The notes: generated by a model from the sequence alone, not told the origin. A stretch of DNA of 10,252 bases from Bacteroidota bacterium (GCA_021780705.1 JAJXYG010000192.1:1-10252); one strand, 5' to 3'. Counted from the first letter of the stretch, positions 1-6,811 are shown. Numbers and translations: made by a program.

Positions 1-250
1 CGAGTCGGGCACCTCCGTCGGAAGGAATTTCGAGCATTTCTGAAATATCTGCTCCGGCGATAAAGGATTTTTCTCCCTGACCGGTTATGATGACAGCTGC
101 GATATCCGGGTTCGAATAAATCTCTGGCAACAGCAGTTCCAGGTCATCAAATACCTGGCGGTTAAGGGCATTGAGTTTCTCGGGCCGGTTGATCCATACG
201 GTGAGTATTCCGTTTTCCAGGCTGGTCAGAAGGGTGGCATAATTACCCAT
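1..250 (-). CDS. enoyl-CoA hydratase/isomerase family protein (partial, runs off left edge)
   Basis: The first 83 codons of a crotonase-fold protein are visible, starting at the ATG at 250-248 and leaving the window at base 1. The N-terminus has the family pattern: a beta-strand start, then NRPEKLNALN at residues 21-30, then IITGQGEKSF and the oxyanion-hole segment AGADI at about residues 65-69. Crotonase enzymes hydrate or isomerise enoyl-CoA thioesters in the cytoplasm, typically in fatty-acid or branched-chain amino-acid breakdown. The acid/base glutamates and the C-terminal helices lie outside the window, so the exact reaction cannot be assigned. It lies 45 bp downstream of the B12-binding mutase subunit on the same strand, which fits a shared acyl-CoA catabolic operon. 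No clear Shine-Dalgarno precedes the start. Family membership is secure; substrate is unknown. Confidence 0.88.
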   Translation of the reverse strand, partial: MGNYATLLTSLENGILTVWINRPEKLNALNRQVFDDLELLLPEIYSNPDIAAVIITGQGEKSFIAGADISEMLEIPSDGGARL

Positions 251-295
251 AATGGTCAAAGAGTTTAAAGGAGTGACAAAATAAAGGGCACACTA

Positions 296-706
296 TCAGA
301 ATGACCGGTGGGTATGCACCCATTCGGTGATATAATCGGCGATAGTCCGGGTGGGAGTTCCCGGAGGGAAAAGTTTCCCCACTCCCAGTTCGTGGAGTGC
401 CTGCATCTCATCTTCCGGAATGATTCCTCCTCCGGTCAGCAGCACGTCGTCCATTTCATTTTCCTTCATCAGATGCAAAATCTTGGGGAAGACGGTATTG
501 TGTGCGCCGGAAAGAATACTGACCCCAATGGCATCCACATCTTCCTGCAGGGCAGTATTGACTACCATTTCAGGGGTTTGTCTCAGGCCGGTATAAATCA
601 CTTCCATCCCGGCATCCCTGAGCGTAGTCGCGATGACTTTGGCTCCCCGGTCATGTCCGTCGAGTCCCACTTTTGCGATCAATACCCGGATTGGTCTTTG
701 CTTCAT
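296..706 (-). CDS. cobalamin-binding small subunit of an acyl-CoA mutase (IcmB / methylmalonyl-CoA mutase C-terminal type)
   Basis: This 136-residue protein is essentially one B12-binding Rossmann domain. The DxHxxG motif is DGHDRG at residues 16-21, with His18 expected to be the lower axial ligand to cobalt. It is followed by SILSG at 63-67 and [10 protein letters not shown] at 91-100, which form the rest of the corrinoid pocket. From memory it closely resembles the small subunit of isobutyryl-CoA mutase and the C-terminal domain of methylmalonyl-CoA mutase. Such a subunit has no activity alone and must pair with a large TIM-barrel subunit that binds the acyl-CoA; none is encoded here. It lies 75 bp after gltX and 45 bp before an enoyl-CoA hydratase gene, all on the same strand. 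Candidate substrates are methylmalonyl-, isobutyryl- or 2-hydroxyisobutyryl-CoA, and the sequence alone does not choose between them. Confidence 0.9.
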   Translation of the reverse strand: MKQRPIRVLIAKVGLDGHDRGAKVIATTLRDAGMEVIYTGLRQTPEMVVNTALQEDVDAIGVSILSGAHNTVFPKILHLMKENEMDDVLLTGGGIIPEDEMQALHELGVGKLFPPGTPTRTIADYITEWVHTHRSF

Positions 707-781
707 GATTCAAACCTGTTTTTCTGGATCTGCAGGACCCGTTTTCGATTTTTATTGCGATTTCATTTGGCAATAGTGTAC

Positions 782-2308
782 TTAAGGAAGTTCGGCAAGC
801 CCCTGCCTGATCCTTTCGATGGTTTCTTCCCTGCCAAGGACAGCGGCTATATCAAAGACCCCCGGGCCAAATTTTCCACCTACCAGCATGATGCGTAAAG
901 GTAACATGAGTTCACCGGGTTTCAGCTGGTTGACGGCGGCTATTTCCTTGAACCCGTGTTCCAGGTTGGCTGAATTCCAGAAGTCCATTACCTCCAGGGT
1001 GCGGATCAGTTCATTGAAAAAAAGATCCTTCTTTTCATTCCATTTGGAGACTATCGGGGTCACATCTATGGACCCCGGTCTCTGGAAAAAATAATATCCC
1101 TGGTCCCAGAAGTCGGGTAACAGGGTGCAGCGGTCCTTTATAAGATCAATGACAAAAGCCATCTTCTCGGCTTCCGTATTTTCGATTCCCCTTTCCCGGT
1201 ATATTTCGGTCACCAGAGGCAATAACCCGGAAGCAGGGGTTCTTTTGATCCACTCATGGTTGAACCACTTGGCCTTTTCAAAGTCAAATTTGGCTCCGCT
1301 GGAATGAACCCGTTCCAGCGAAAACTGTTCAGTGAGCTCCTCCAGTGAAAATATTTCCTGTTCGGTGCCGCTATTCCAGCCCAGCAGGGCCAGCAGGTTG
1401 AGAAAGGCTTCGGGAAGAAATCCAAATTCCCGGAACCCCTTTACGGTCTCACGGGTTCGGGGATCGGTCCAGTGCATGGCAAATACCGGAAATCCAAGAC
1501 GCTCCCCGTCTCTTTTGCTCAGTTTTCCATTTCCGTCGGGTTTTAAGATCAGGGGAAGGTGGGCCCACTTGGGCATCTGGTGTCCCCAGCCCAGGTACTT
1601 CCATAGCTGTATATGTACCGGTGCACTGGGAAGCCATTCTTCCCCGCGCAGGACGTGAGAGATTTTCATCAGGTAGTCATCGACCACCACCGCCAGGTGG
1701 TAGGTAGGCATTCCGTCTGCCTTCAATAATACCTTATCATCGACGCTGCTGGTATCCATTTCAATCCTGCCACGGATCACATCTTCAAAGACTACCAGCT
1801 CATTGGGTTCCATTTTTATCCGGATGACATGCGGGAAATTGATCTTCAGCAGGGCTTCGGTTTCCTCTGCAGAAAGGGTGAGGGAATTGCGCATGGTGTG
1901 CCGCACGGCGTACCCGTACTGCTGATTGCCCTTGCCTTCTGATTTGAGTTTTTCCCTCATGGCCTCAATTTCCTCCGGGGTGTCAAAGGCATAGTAGGCA
2001 TGTCCTTTGCGTACCAGATCTTCTGCATATTTCCGGTAGAGATGCTTTCTTTCACTTTGCCGGTATGGCCCGTATTCACCAGGATTTTCAGGACTTTCAT
2101 CCGGTGAGATCCCACACCACTTCAGGCAGTCAAAAATATATTGCTCCGCCCCTTCCACATACCGGGTCTGGTCGGTGTCTTCGATCCTCAGTATAAAATC
2201 TCCCTTGTGTTTCCGGGCAAATAAATAATTGAAAAGGGCGGTCCTTACCCCTCCCACATGGAGTCCCCCGGTGGGACTCGGTGCAAATCGTACTCTGACT
2301 TTTTCCAT
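782..2308 (-). CDS. gltX: glutamyl-tRNA synthetase
   Basis: This 508-residue class I aminoacyl-tRNA synthetase charges tRNA-Glu in the cytoplasm. The ATP-binding HIGH signature appears as HVGG at residues 17-20, within SPTGGLHVGG. The KMSKS loop appears as KLSKRDG at 262-268. Other family blocks are RIEDTD at 41-46, LRGEEWLPSAP at 220-230 and, near the end, GPGVFD at 481-486. Length is normal for bacterial GluRS. After KGHAYYAF (101-108) there is no cysteine cluster, so the zinc site known from the E. coli enzyme is probably absent, as in several other bacterial GluRS. The ATG at 2308-2306 places the first catalytic motif at the expected distance and no in-frame extension is needed. It has no Shine-Dalgarno. 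Whether it also mischarges tRNA-Gln depends on gatCAB elsewhere in the genome. Confidence 0.98.
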   Translation of the reverse strand: MEKVRVRFAPSPTGGLHVGGVRTALFNYLFARKHKGDFILRIEDTDQTRYVEGAEQYIFDCLKWCGISPDESPENPGEYGPYRQSERKHLYRKYAEDLVRKGHAYYAFDTPEEIEAMREKLKSEGKGNQQYGYAVRHTMRNSLTLSAEETEALLKINFPHVIRIKMEPNELVVFEDVIRGRIEMDTSSVDDKVLLKADGMPTYHLAVVVDDYLMKISHVLRGEEWLPSAPVHIQLWKYLGWGHQMPKWAHLPLILKPDGNGKLSKRDGERLGFPVFAMHWTDPRTRETVKGFREFGFLPEAFLNLLALLGWNSGTEQEIFSLEELTEQFSLERVHSSGAKFDFEKAKWFNHEWIKRTPASGLLPLVTEIYRERGIENTEAEKMAFVIDLIKDRCTLLPDFWDQGYYFFQRPGSIDVTPIVSKWNEKKDLFFNELIRTLEVMDFWNSANLEHGFKEIAAVNQLKPGELMLPLRIMLVGGKFGPGVFDIAAVLGREETIERIRQGLAELP

Positions 2309-2473
2309 AAGGTAAAGATAAAGAGGTTTGCCAAGACTTGGTTTTGGGCGAGGTGGCCTTTTGCATTGCCGGATATGAAATGGTTTTAAATTTCACCTGG
2401 ACAGGTAAGCGGTCATTGCGGAAGAATCCGGGAGCGGAGCAGGTTTCGGGAGTTGCAGAAGGAACCACTTCAC
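2309..2473 (-). promoter_or_regulatory. upstream region of gltX, promoter only weakly visible
   Basis: About 165 bp separate the gltX start from the terminator of the lipoprotein gene, so the gltX promoter should lie here. Reading the minus strand, TATCTTTA at 2320-2313 resembles the Bacteroidota -7 box TAnnTTTG, but no TTTG sits at the expected distance upstream. It would start transcription almost at the ATG. Two small dyads, CCAAGACTTGG at 2331-2341 and ACCTGGACAGGT at 2396-2407, are of unknown meaning. No gene or RNA is evident. Confidence 0.25.
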
Positions 2474-2504
2474 AAAAAAACCTGCATGAATTTCATGCAG
2501 GTTT
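2474..2504 (-). terminator. intrinsic terminator of the lipoprotein gene
   Basis: A perfect 13-bp inverted repeat (AAACCTGCATGAA at 2478-2490 and its complement at 2492-2504) is followed, on the minus strand, by a run of Ts read from the A-tract 2480-2474. It begins 28 nt past the stop codon of the lipoprotein gene and is in the right orientation for it. Confidence 0.9.
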
Positions 2505-2532
2505 CTATGATCAAATCGGGTTTTAATTCTAT

Positions 2533-3390
2533 TTAACGAAGCAGGATCTGAAACGGGGTGCCTCCGTCAATGGACAGGGTGGCCAGCCGGTCACAGGTTC
2601 CATCGCCATAGTCGATGATGGCATAGTGGCTGGGGCCCTGGATTTTGACACTGCCTTTGTCAATATTATCGCAGGCTACCTGCTTTTCAAGCGGGGTGAG
2701 GATGGTAGCCGTCCTGGAAACCCCGGCAGCATTGGTCACCGTGGTGGATCCGGTGGTCAGGAATACATTGTCCGTGATATTGTTCGGGGTATTGTTTCCA
2801 CTGATCTGGACTACGGTATCAGTACCGCTGTGGAGCCAGTAGGATCCGTCCGGAGCGGTGATCTTGCCGCCCTGGCAGGTACGAATCCAGCTATTGGTAG
2901 TATCCTGGCGATTGTTGGTCCAGGTAATGGTTCCTTCCTTTTTAAAACCACTGACATAATAGTTATTGAAGGTCATTACTGCCACGCTTCCGGCTTTCCT
3001 CAGGGAATCACTCAGGCTGATGTGAATGATGCCACTGCGCACAATTCCGGAAGGAGAGGTGCAGCTGGTTCCAAAATCTATGGTGATGTCTTTGGGGAAG
3101 CCCTGGGCCGGTGTCACGGTCACGGTGGCACAGGAAGGCAGATAACCCGCCGTCCCGTTCACCCCTGTCGGGGTATTTCCGGAAAGGTTGTTGTCTACCG
3201 TGACCTGATTCAGGATATTTTCAGCGTCTGCGTTCAGGTTGCTGGATACCGCCATATCAGCACTGAGGGTAGTGGTGGTTTGAAGGTCTGTGGTGGAGGA
3301 GGAACTGGCCGGGTTGTTCTTTTTGCAGGAGAAACTGCCCAGTGCAAGTACGCTCACTGATGCCATCATCAGCATGTTTTTTAGTCTCAT
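2533..3390 (-). CDS. uncharacterised secreted lipoprotein
   Basis: This 285-residue protein begins with a basic N-terminus and a hydrophobic stretch. A relaxed lipobox, LGSFSC, follows, with Cys22 the likely lipidated residue. Then comes KKNN and a Ser/Thr-rich linker at about 28-45. The residues after Cys22 lack the acidic pair seen in known Bacteroidota surface-export signals, so a periplasmic outer-membrane location is the simpler guess. The mature part is Thr/Asn/Gly-rich and probably all beta. It has five further cysteines (87, 110, 172, 240, 266). Two similar segments, IDFGTSC (104-110) and IDYGDGTC (259-266), suggest an internal duplication or paired disulfide loops. I recall similar Bacteroidota lipoproteins of unknown function but cannot name a family. 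It has its own terminator and is divergent from the deacetylase. The full-length reading frame, signal peptide and terminator support it as a real gene; the function is unknown. Confidence 0.88.
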   Translation of the reverse strand: MRLKNMLMMASVSVLALGSFSCKKNNPASSSSTTDLQTTTTLSADMAVSSNLNADAENILNQVTVDNNLSGNTPTGVNGTAGYLPSCATVTVTPAQGFPKDITIDFGTSCTSPSGIVRSGIIHISLSDSLRKAGSVAVMTFNNYYVSGFKKEGTITWTNNRQDTTNSWIRTCQGGKITAPDGSYWLHSGTDTVVQISGNNTPNNITDNVFLTTGSTTVTNAAGVSRTATILTPLEKQVACDNIDKGSVKIQGPSHYAIIDYGDGTCDRLATLSIDGGTPFQILLR

Positions 3391-3481
3391 AGAGTGGGTT
3401 TTAATTAATAAATTGATTATTTTATAGGACGAATTGAGAGCCTCAGAGTTTAATCTAAATAAAAAAGGAGTATTTTTCCTG
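3391..3481. promoter_or_regulatory. divergent promoter region between lipoprotein and deacetylase genes
   Basis: This AT-rich stretch of about 90 bp lies between the two start codons and must carry promoters in both directions. No convincing TTTG / TAnnTTTG pair is visible on either strand. AAGGAG at 3465-3470, 11 nt before the ATG at 3482, is the clearest Shine-Dalgarno-like sequence in the window and supports that start for the deacetylase. Confidence 0.4.
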
Positions 3482-4105
3482 ATGTTTTATCTGGTAAAAA
3501 CGCCATGGCTTCTTAGGAAATTGTATCCTGATCGCCTTTGGAAAGTGCAGACAAAGGAAAAAGTGCTCTATCTCACCTTTGACGATGGCCCTCATCCCGA
3601 GGCTACCCCCTTCGTACTCGATACCTTATCGGCCTACCAGGCAAAGGCCACTTTCTTTTGTATCGGCAAGAATGTCAGGGATAATTTTGATACCTACCGC
3701 AGGGTAGTAGAGGGAGGGCACCGGGTAGGCAACCATACTTTTGACCATTTAAATGGGTGGAAGGTCTCCGATAAAAATTATATAGAAAATATTCGTAAAG
3801 CGTCCCTTCAGATAGATTCCCGGCTATTTCGTCCCCCCTATGGGAAGGTTACCCGCTTTCAGGTCCAGCTGATTCAAAATGAAGGCCTTGGCTTAAAAGT
3901 AGTAATGTGGGATGTACTTAGCGGGGATTTTGACAAGGGAATCACGGGAGAAAAATGTGCACAAAACGTGATCAGGCATGCAGTTCCGGGATCGGTAATC
4001 GTGTTTCATGACAGCCTGAAAGCCTTACCCAGACTGCAATATGCCTTGCCCAGGGTGCTTGCCTATTTTTCCGAACAAGGGTACCGGTTTGATGTTATGG
4101 GGTAA
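3482..4105 (+). CDS. polysaccharide deacetylase family protein (NodB homology domain)
   Basis: The protein has 207 residues from the ATG at 3482. The reading frame stays open upstream to a TTG at 3434, but AAGGAG lies just before 3482, and MFYLVKTPWL is a plausible natural N-terminus. It is a carbohydrate esterase 4 (NodB) domain. Motif 1 is TFDDGP (residues 32-37, catalytic base and metal Asp). Motif 2 is HTFDH (85-89, two metal-binding His). Motif 3 is RPPYGK (117-122). Motif 4 is WDVLSGDF (143-150). Motif 5 is FHDS (175-178, catalytic His). These enzymes remove N-acetyl groups from chitin-like polymers or peptidoglycan. No signal peptide is obvious in the short form, which is odd for an enzyme acting on the envelope. 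The hydrophobic residues at the start of the longer form are too few to settle this. It is transcribed alone and ends at a strong hairpin. The substrate cannot be told. Confidence 0.93.
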   Translation: MFYLVKTPWLLRKLYPDRLWKVQTKEKVLYLTFDDGPHPEATPFVLDTLSAYQAKATFFCIGKNVRDNFDTYRRVVEGGHRVGNHTFDHLNGWKVSDKNYIENIRKASLQIDSRLFRPPYGKVTRFQVQLIQNEGLGLKVVMWDVLSGDFDKGITGEKCAQNVIRHAVPGSVIVFHDSLKALPRLQYALPRVLAYFSEQGYRFDVMG

Positions 4106-4143
4106 AAAAAATTGGGCCGGGGTAGAGACCCAGGCCCGTTTTT
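4104..4143. terminator. bidirectional intrinsic terminator after the deacetylase gene
   Basis: GGGCC (4114-4118) pairs with GGCCC (4133-4137). One mismatch follows, then GGG (4120-4122) pairs with CCC (4129-4131) around a 6-nt loop. On the plus strand the stem is followed by G then TTTTT (4139-4143). On the minus strand it is followed by eight Ts, read from the A-run 4111-4104, which overlaps the deacetylase stop codon. It can therefore end transcripts from both sides. Confidence 0.85.
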
Positions 4144-4163
4144 AATCCGTACCCTATGAAAAC
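4104..4163 (-). ncRNA. candidate small RNA ending at the bidirectional terminator
   Basis: No gene on the minus strand leads into the terminator from the right, yet its minus-strand U-tract (eight Ts) is the better of the two. About 30 bp further right, TACCTTCA (minus strand, 4176-4169) resembles the -7 box TAnnTTTG. A TTTG lies 15 nt upstream at 4195-4192, somewhat closer than usual. A start near 4163 would give a transcript of about 60 nt, made of a short single-stranded 5' part plus the GC-rich hairpin and U-tail. Everything except the hairpin is inference; the family is not recognised. Confidence 0.35.
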
Positions 4164-4520
4164 TAGGATGAAGGTAGGAAATTATTTTTAACAAATCATA
4201 ACATTTTTTTAACTGCAATATAAATTGTCATAAATCATAATGTGTTGTAACTAATTCATTTTGAAAGCCGCCTTTTTGGGAGTTAAGAGCCCTTTCAAAA
4301 AATATTATGCATTATTCATATGCATAAATGAGCCGCTAAAATCGGAAAGAACCGGGAGGTGATTCCGGTTAAATATGATGCTGCCGGACTGGCGCTCTCC
4401 CTTATGCGGGGGCTTCCGGGACACATGGAAATGAATTGATGGGGGTGCTTAAATCCACCTGAAATCCCTGGAAGTGTGTAATTTTCCATTAACCGATCAT
4501 GATACCTTTTAATTGAACTC
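4144..4520. other. long non-coding gap with several inverted repeats
   Basis: This stretch has no credible gene. Bases 4180-4260 are very AT-rich and repeat AAATCATAA directly at 4193-4201 and 4232-4240. Three inverted repeats follow: TTTTGAAAG (4259-4267) with CTTTCAAAA (4292-4300), TTATGCAT (4305-4312) with ATGCATAA (4320-4327), and AACCGG (4350-4355) with CCGGTT (4365-4370). None has a U-tract that would make it a standard terminator. The remainder up to tatD is unremarkable and may hold its promoter. Confidence 0.6.
4482..4510 (+). promoter_or_regulatory. weak promoter candidate for tatD
   Basis: TACCTTTT at 4503-4510 matches the Bacteroidota -7 consensus TAnnTTTG at all but the last base. 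TTTT at 4482-4485 lies 17 bp upstream where a TTTG -33 box would be expected. Transcription would begin only a few bases before the ATG at 4521, so the leader would be very short. This is a consensus match by eye only. Confidence 0.25.
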
Positions 4521-5288
4521 ATGAACTTAATTGACAGTCATACCCATTTATATCTGGATGATTTCTCAAGCGACCTGGAAGAAGTAATTCAACGGGCAGA
4601 AAAGGTAGGGGTACGAAAATTCTATATGCCTGCCATTGACTACTCCCACAGCGAGGCCCTCTTGCGGCTGGAGGCACAATTTCCGGGAAAGTGTGTCGCT
4701 ATGGCAGGACTTCATCCCTGTTCGGTTAAGGAAAATTTTGAAGAAGAATTGCAGGTGATAGGGCAGATGCTTTCCCGTCGGAAATTTGCCGCCATCGGGG
4801 AAGCAGGCCTTGATCTGTACTGGGACCAGACCTTTGTGGGGCAACAGTATGAAAGCCTGGAGCGCCAGATTGGATGGGCCCTGCAGTACGGGCTTCCCCT
4901 GGTGCTACATACCCGCAATGCCATCCGGGAAACCATCGAGGTCATTGCCTCCCACAAGGGAAAAGGCCTCAAAGGGATCTTTCATTGTTTTACCGGTACC
5001 GTGGAGGAAGCCAGGCAAATAATTGGGCTGGATTTTCTTCTGGGCATAGGCGGGGTGGTTACCTTTAAAAATTCGGGGTTGGGAGAAGTATTAAAGGACA
5101 TCCCCCTGGAGGCCATGGTGCTGGAAACCGATTCGCCCTACCTGGCTCCCGTACCCTTTCGGGGTAAAAGAAATGAAAGCAGCTATCTCCCCTATATTGC
5201 ACGCAAGGTGGCGGAAATTAAAAATATCGCTGCTGAAGAGGTAGCTGAAATGACCACCCGGAACGCAGAGGCGCTCTTTGTGTTATAG
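4521..5288 (+). CDS. tatD: TatD-family metal-dependent hydrolase (putative DNase)
   Basis: This 255-residue amidohydrolase-type TIM barrel has the full TatD metal site. DSHTHL lies at residues 5-10 (His7, His9). GEAGLD lies at 93-98 (Glu94). LHTRNA has His130, and FHCFTGT has His155. ETDSPYLAP has Asp204, and FRGKRNE lies at 213-219. TatD proteins are cytoplasmic, metal-dependent enzymes. Some members have 3'-5' exonuclease activity in DNA repair or DNA breakdown, and others in the family (YcfH/YjjV) have no firmly assigned substrate. Length and motif spacing are normal and nothing is missing. The gene stands alone: a 415-bp gap precedes it and xylB converges from the other side. It has no Shine-Dalgarno. 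The symbol is used for the family; orthology to E. coli tatD itself, rather than to ycfH or yjjV, is not shown. Confidence 0.95.
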   Translation: MNLIDSHTHLYLDDFSSDLEEVIQRAEKVGVRKFYMPAIDYSHSEALLRLEAQFPGKCVAMAGLHPCSVKENFEEELQVIGQMLSRRKFAAIGEAGLDLYWDQTFVGQQYESLERQIGWALQYGLPLVLHTRNAIRETIEVIASHKGKGLKGIFHCFTGTVEEARQIIGLDFLLGIGGVVTFKNSGLGEVLKDIPLEAMVLETDSPYLAPVPFRGKRNESSYLPYIARKVAEIKNIAAEEVAEMTTRNAEALFVL

Positions 5289-5308
5289 TCCGGGTTCCTG
5301 GACTATAA
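5283..5308. terminator. hairpin between convergent tatD and xylB, without a U-tract
   Basis: A perfect 9-bp inverted repeat (TTATAGTCC at 5283-5291, GGACTATAA at 5300-5308, 8-nt loop) overlaps the tatD stop codon. It lies 9 bp beyond the end of xylB. Neither strand shows a T-run after the stem, so it is not a textbook intrinsic terminator. Its place between converging genes still suggests a role in ending transcripts or protecting 3' ends. Confidence 0.5.
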
Positions 5309-5316
5309 GAAATTGC

Positions 5317-6795
5317 TTACCCCAGGAAAGAGTCCAGGACAAGCTTCCACTCCCCATATAATTCCTGGTATAATACGGTATCTGTAGGATGCACCATTTT
5401 TAGCGGCTTCATTCCGCCGAGGGCTTCTTTCAGATCCTGATAGATCCCGGCGCCCACCCCGGCGCCCAGTGCCGCACCCACACTTCCGTCATTGGAATAT
5501 AATTCTACCGGCACCCCGGTGGCATTCACAAAAGACTGTGTAAAGACCTCACTGAGGAACAAATTGGCCATCCCTGCACGGATTACCTTGGGGTCAATCT
5601 GGTTTTCCCGCATAATGTCCAGTCCGTAGCGAAAGGCAAATGCGATCCCTTCCTGGGTAGCCCGGAAAAGATGGGCCTTGACGTGGAGATTCAGGTCGAT
5701 CCCGTGAAGATGTGCACCGATCCTTCTGTTTTCCAGCATCCTTTCTGCCCCGTTGCCAAAGGGGATTACTTTCAATCCTTCGCTCCCCGGCGGCGCTGCC
5801 AGGGCGAGCCGGTTCATGGCATCATAATCGAGCGGATCCCCGCTTACTCTTTTGATCCAGCTGTTCATAATCCCTGTCCCGTTGATACATAACAATACCC
5901 CCAATCTTCTGTGTCCCGGTCCATGGTTGACATGGGCAAAGGTATTTACCCGGGAAAGCGGGTCAGTAACCAGCTGGTCGGTAACGGTATAAATGACCCC
6001 AGATGTTCCGGCGGTGGCGGCTACTTCACCAGGTTCCAGGACGTTGAGAGAAAGGGCATTATTGGGCTGGTCCCCGGCCTTGTAGGACACCGGAATTCCG
6101 GGCGGCAGGGACAGGTCTCCTGCCACTGAGGATTGCAGTTTTCCATGGACAGAAAACACCTCCTGCACTACGGGTATCTGGCCGGAGTCAAAGCCAAAGT
6201 AATCCATGAGTGGCTCTGATAAACCTTCTTTTGAAAAATCATAAAAGATCCCTTCGGAGAGGGCCGAGGGTGAGGTAGTCACCTCTCCGGTCAGCTTCAT
6301 GGCGATAAAATCTCCGGGAAGCATAATCCGGTATATCTTTTCAAAGACATCGGGTTCGTTTTGCTTGACCCAGGCAAGCTTCGAGGCGGTGAAATTTCCC
6401 GGAGAATTCAGCAGGCAGGAGTTGCAGTGGGCTTCTCCCAGGGCGCGAAAGGCCTCCTGTCCGATTTCTACCGCCCGGCTGTCGCACCAAATGATAGAGT
6501 CTCTTAACACCTGCTGGTTGCGGTCTATTACTACCAGGCCATGCATTTGATAGGAGATTCCTATGGCGGCAATCCGGGAGGGGTCGACCCCGGGTTCCCT
6601 GATAAGTTTTTGGATCGCCTGTTGGGTATGGGCCCACCACATGTCGGGTGATTGTTCCGCCCAGCCAGGCTGCAGGGAAGTAATGGGGTTTTCGGTTTCC
6701 GGAAACCGGGTGGAAGCCACACACTCGCGGGTCCGGGCATCCACGGCAGATGCTTTGATAAAAGAGGTACCGATATCAATTCCTAATAATAACAT
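5317..6795 (-). CDS. xylB: xylulokinase (FGGY family)
   Basis: This 492-residue cytoplasmic sugar kinase phosphorylates D-xylulose to D-xylulose 5-phosphate, feeding the pentose phosphate pathway. It has the two-domain FGGY layout. The phosphate-binding DIGTS lies at residues 7-11. The xylulokinase-typical QMHG (83-86) and WCDSR (103-107) follow, then NFTASKLAWV at 134-143. The second domain has AGDQ at 240-243, with Asp242 the probable catalytic base, TAGTSGV at 261-267, and the glycine-rich adenine-site segment around 439-450. Length is normal for XylB. The start at 6795 has AGGA about 6 nt upstream. The gene is last in the xylose cluster, 32 bp after the GH3 gene, and this context favours xylulose over other FGGY substrates. 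A xylose isomerase, its usual partner, is not in the window. Confidence 0.95.
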   Translation of the reverse strand: MLLLGIDIGTSFIKASAVDARTRECVASTRFPETENPITSLQPGWAEQSPDMWWAHTQQAIQKLIREPGVDPSRIAAIGISYQMHGLVVIDRNQQVLRDSIIWCDSRAVEIGQEAFRALGEAHCNSCLLNSPGNFTASKLAWVKQNEPDVFEKIYRIMLPGDFIAMKLTGEVTTSPSALSEGIFYDFSKEGLSEPLMDYFGFDSGQIPVVQEVFSVHGKLQSSVAGDLSLPPGIPVSYKAGDQPNNALSLNVLEPGEVAATAGTSGVIYTVTDQLVTDPLSRVNTFAHVNHGPGHRRLGVLLCINGTGIMNSWIKRVSGDPLDYDAMNRLALAAPPGSEGLKVIPFGNGAERMLENRRIGAHLHGIDLNLHVKAHLFRATQEGIAFAFRYGLDIMRENQIDPKVIRAGMANLFLSEVFTQSFVNATGVPVELYSNDGSVGAALGAGVGAGIYQDLKEALGGMKPLKMVHPTDTVLYQELYGEWKLVLDSFLG

Positions 6796-6811
6796 ACATC
6801 CTAATTATTAA

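Noticed and set aside
308..898. A 196-codon plus-strand frame across the mutase subunit and the end of gltX
   Set aside because: It is antisense to two well-identified genes and its translation resembles no protein family.
2626..3360. A 244-codon plus-strand open frame antisense to almost the whole lipoprotein gene
   Set aside because: The product is glycine-rich with no recognisable domain. The minus-strand frame has a signal peptide, a lipobox and a correctly placed terminator, so the plus frame is a shadow of its codon bias.
4156..4191. An 11-codon plus-strand frame (MKTRMKVGNYF) just after the deacetylase terminator, possibly a leader peptide
   Set aside because: It has no Shine-Dalgarno, no attenuator after it and no downstream gene for over 300 bp. 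A minus-strand promoter explains the same bases at least as well.
4430..4465. A T-arm-like piece (GGTG, loop, CACC) suggesting a tRNA in the tatD upstream gap
   Set aside because: The loop lacks TTC, and no acceptor, D or anticodon stem can be built around it.
4316..4522. A 68-codon minus-strand frame in the gap upstream of tatD
   Set aside because: It overlaps the tatD start head to head, has no ribosome-binding site or family resemblance, and spans the inverted repeats.
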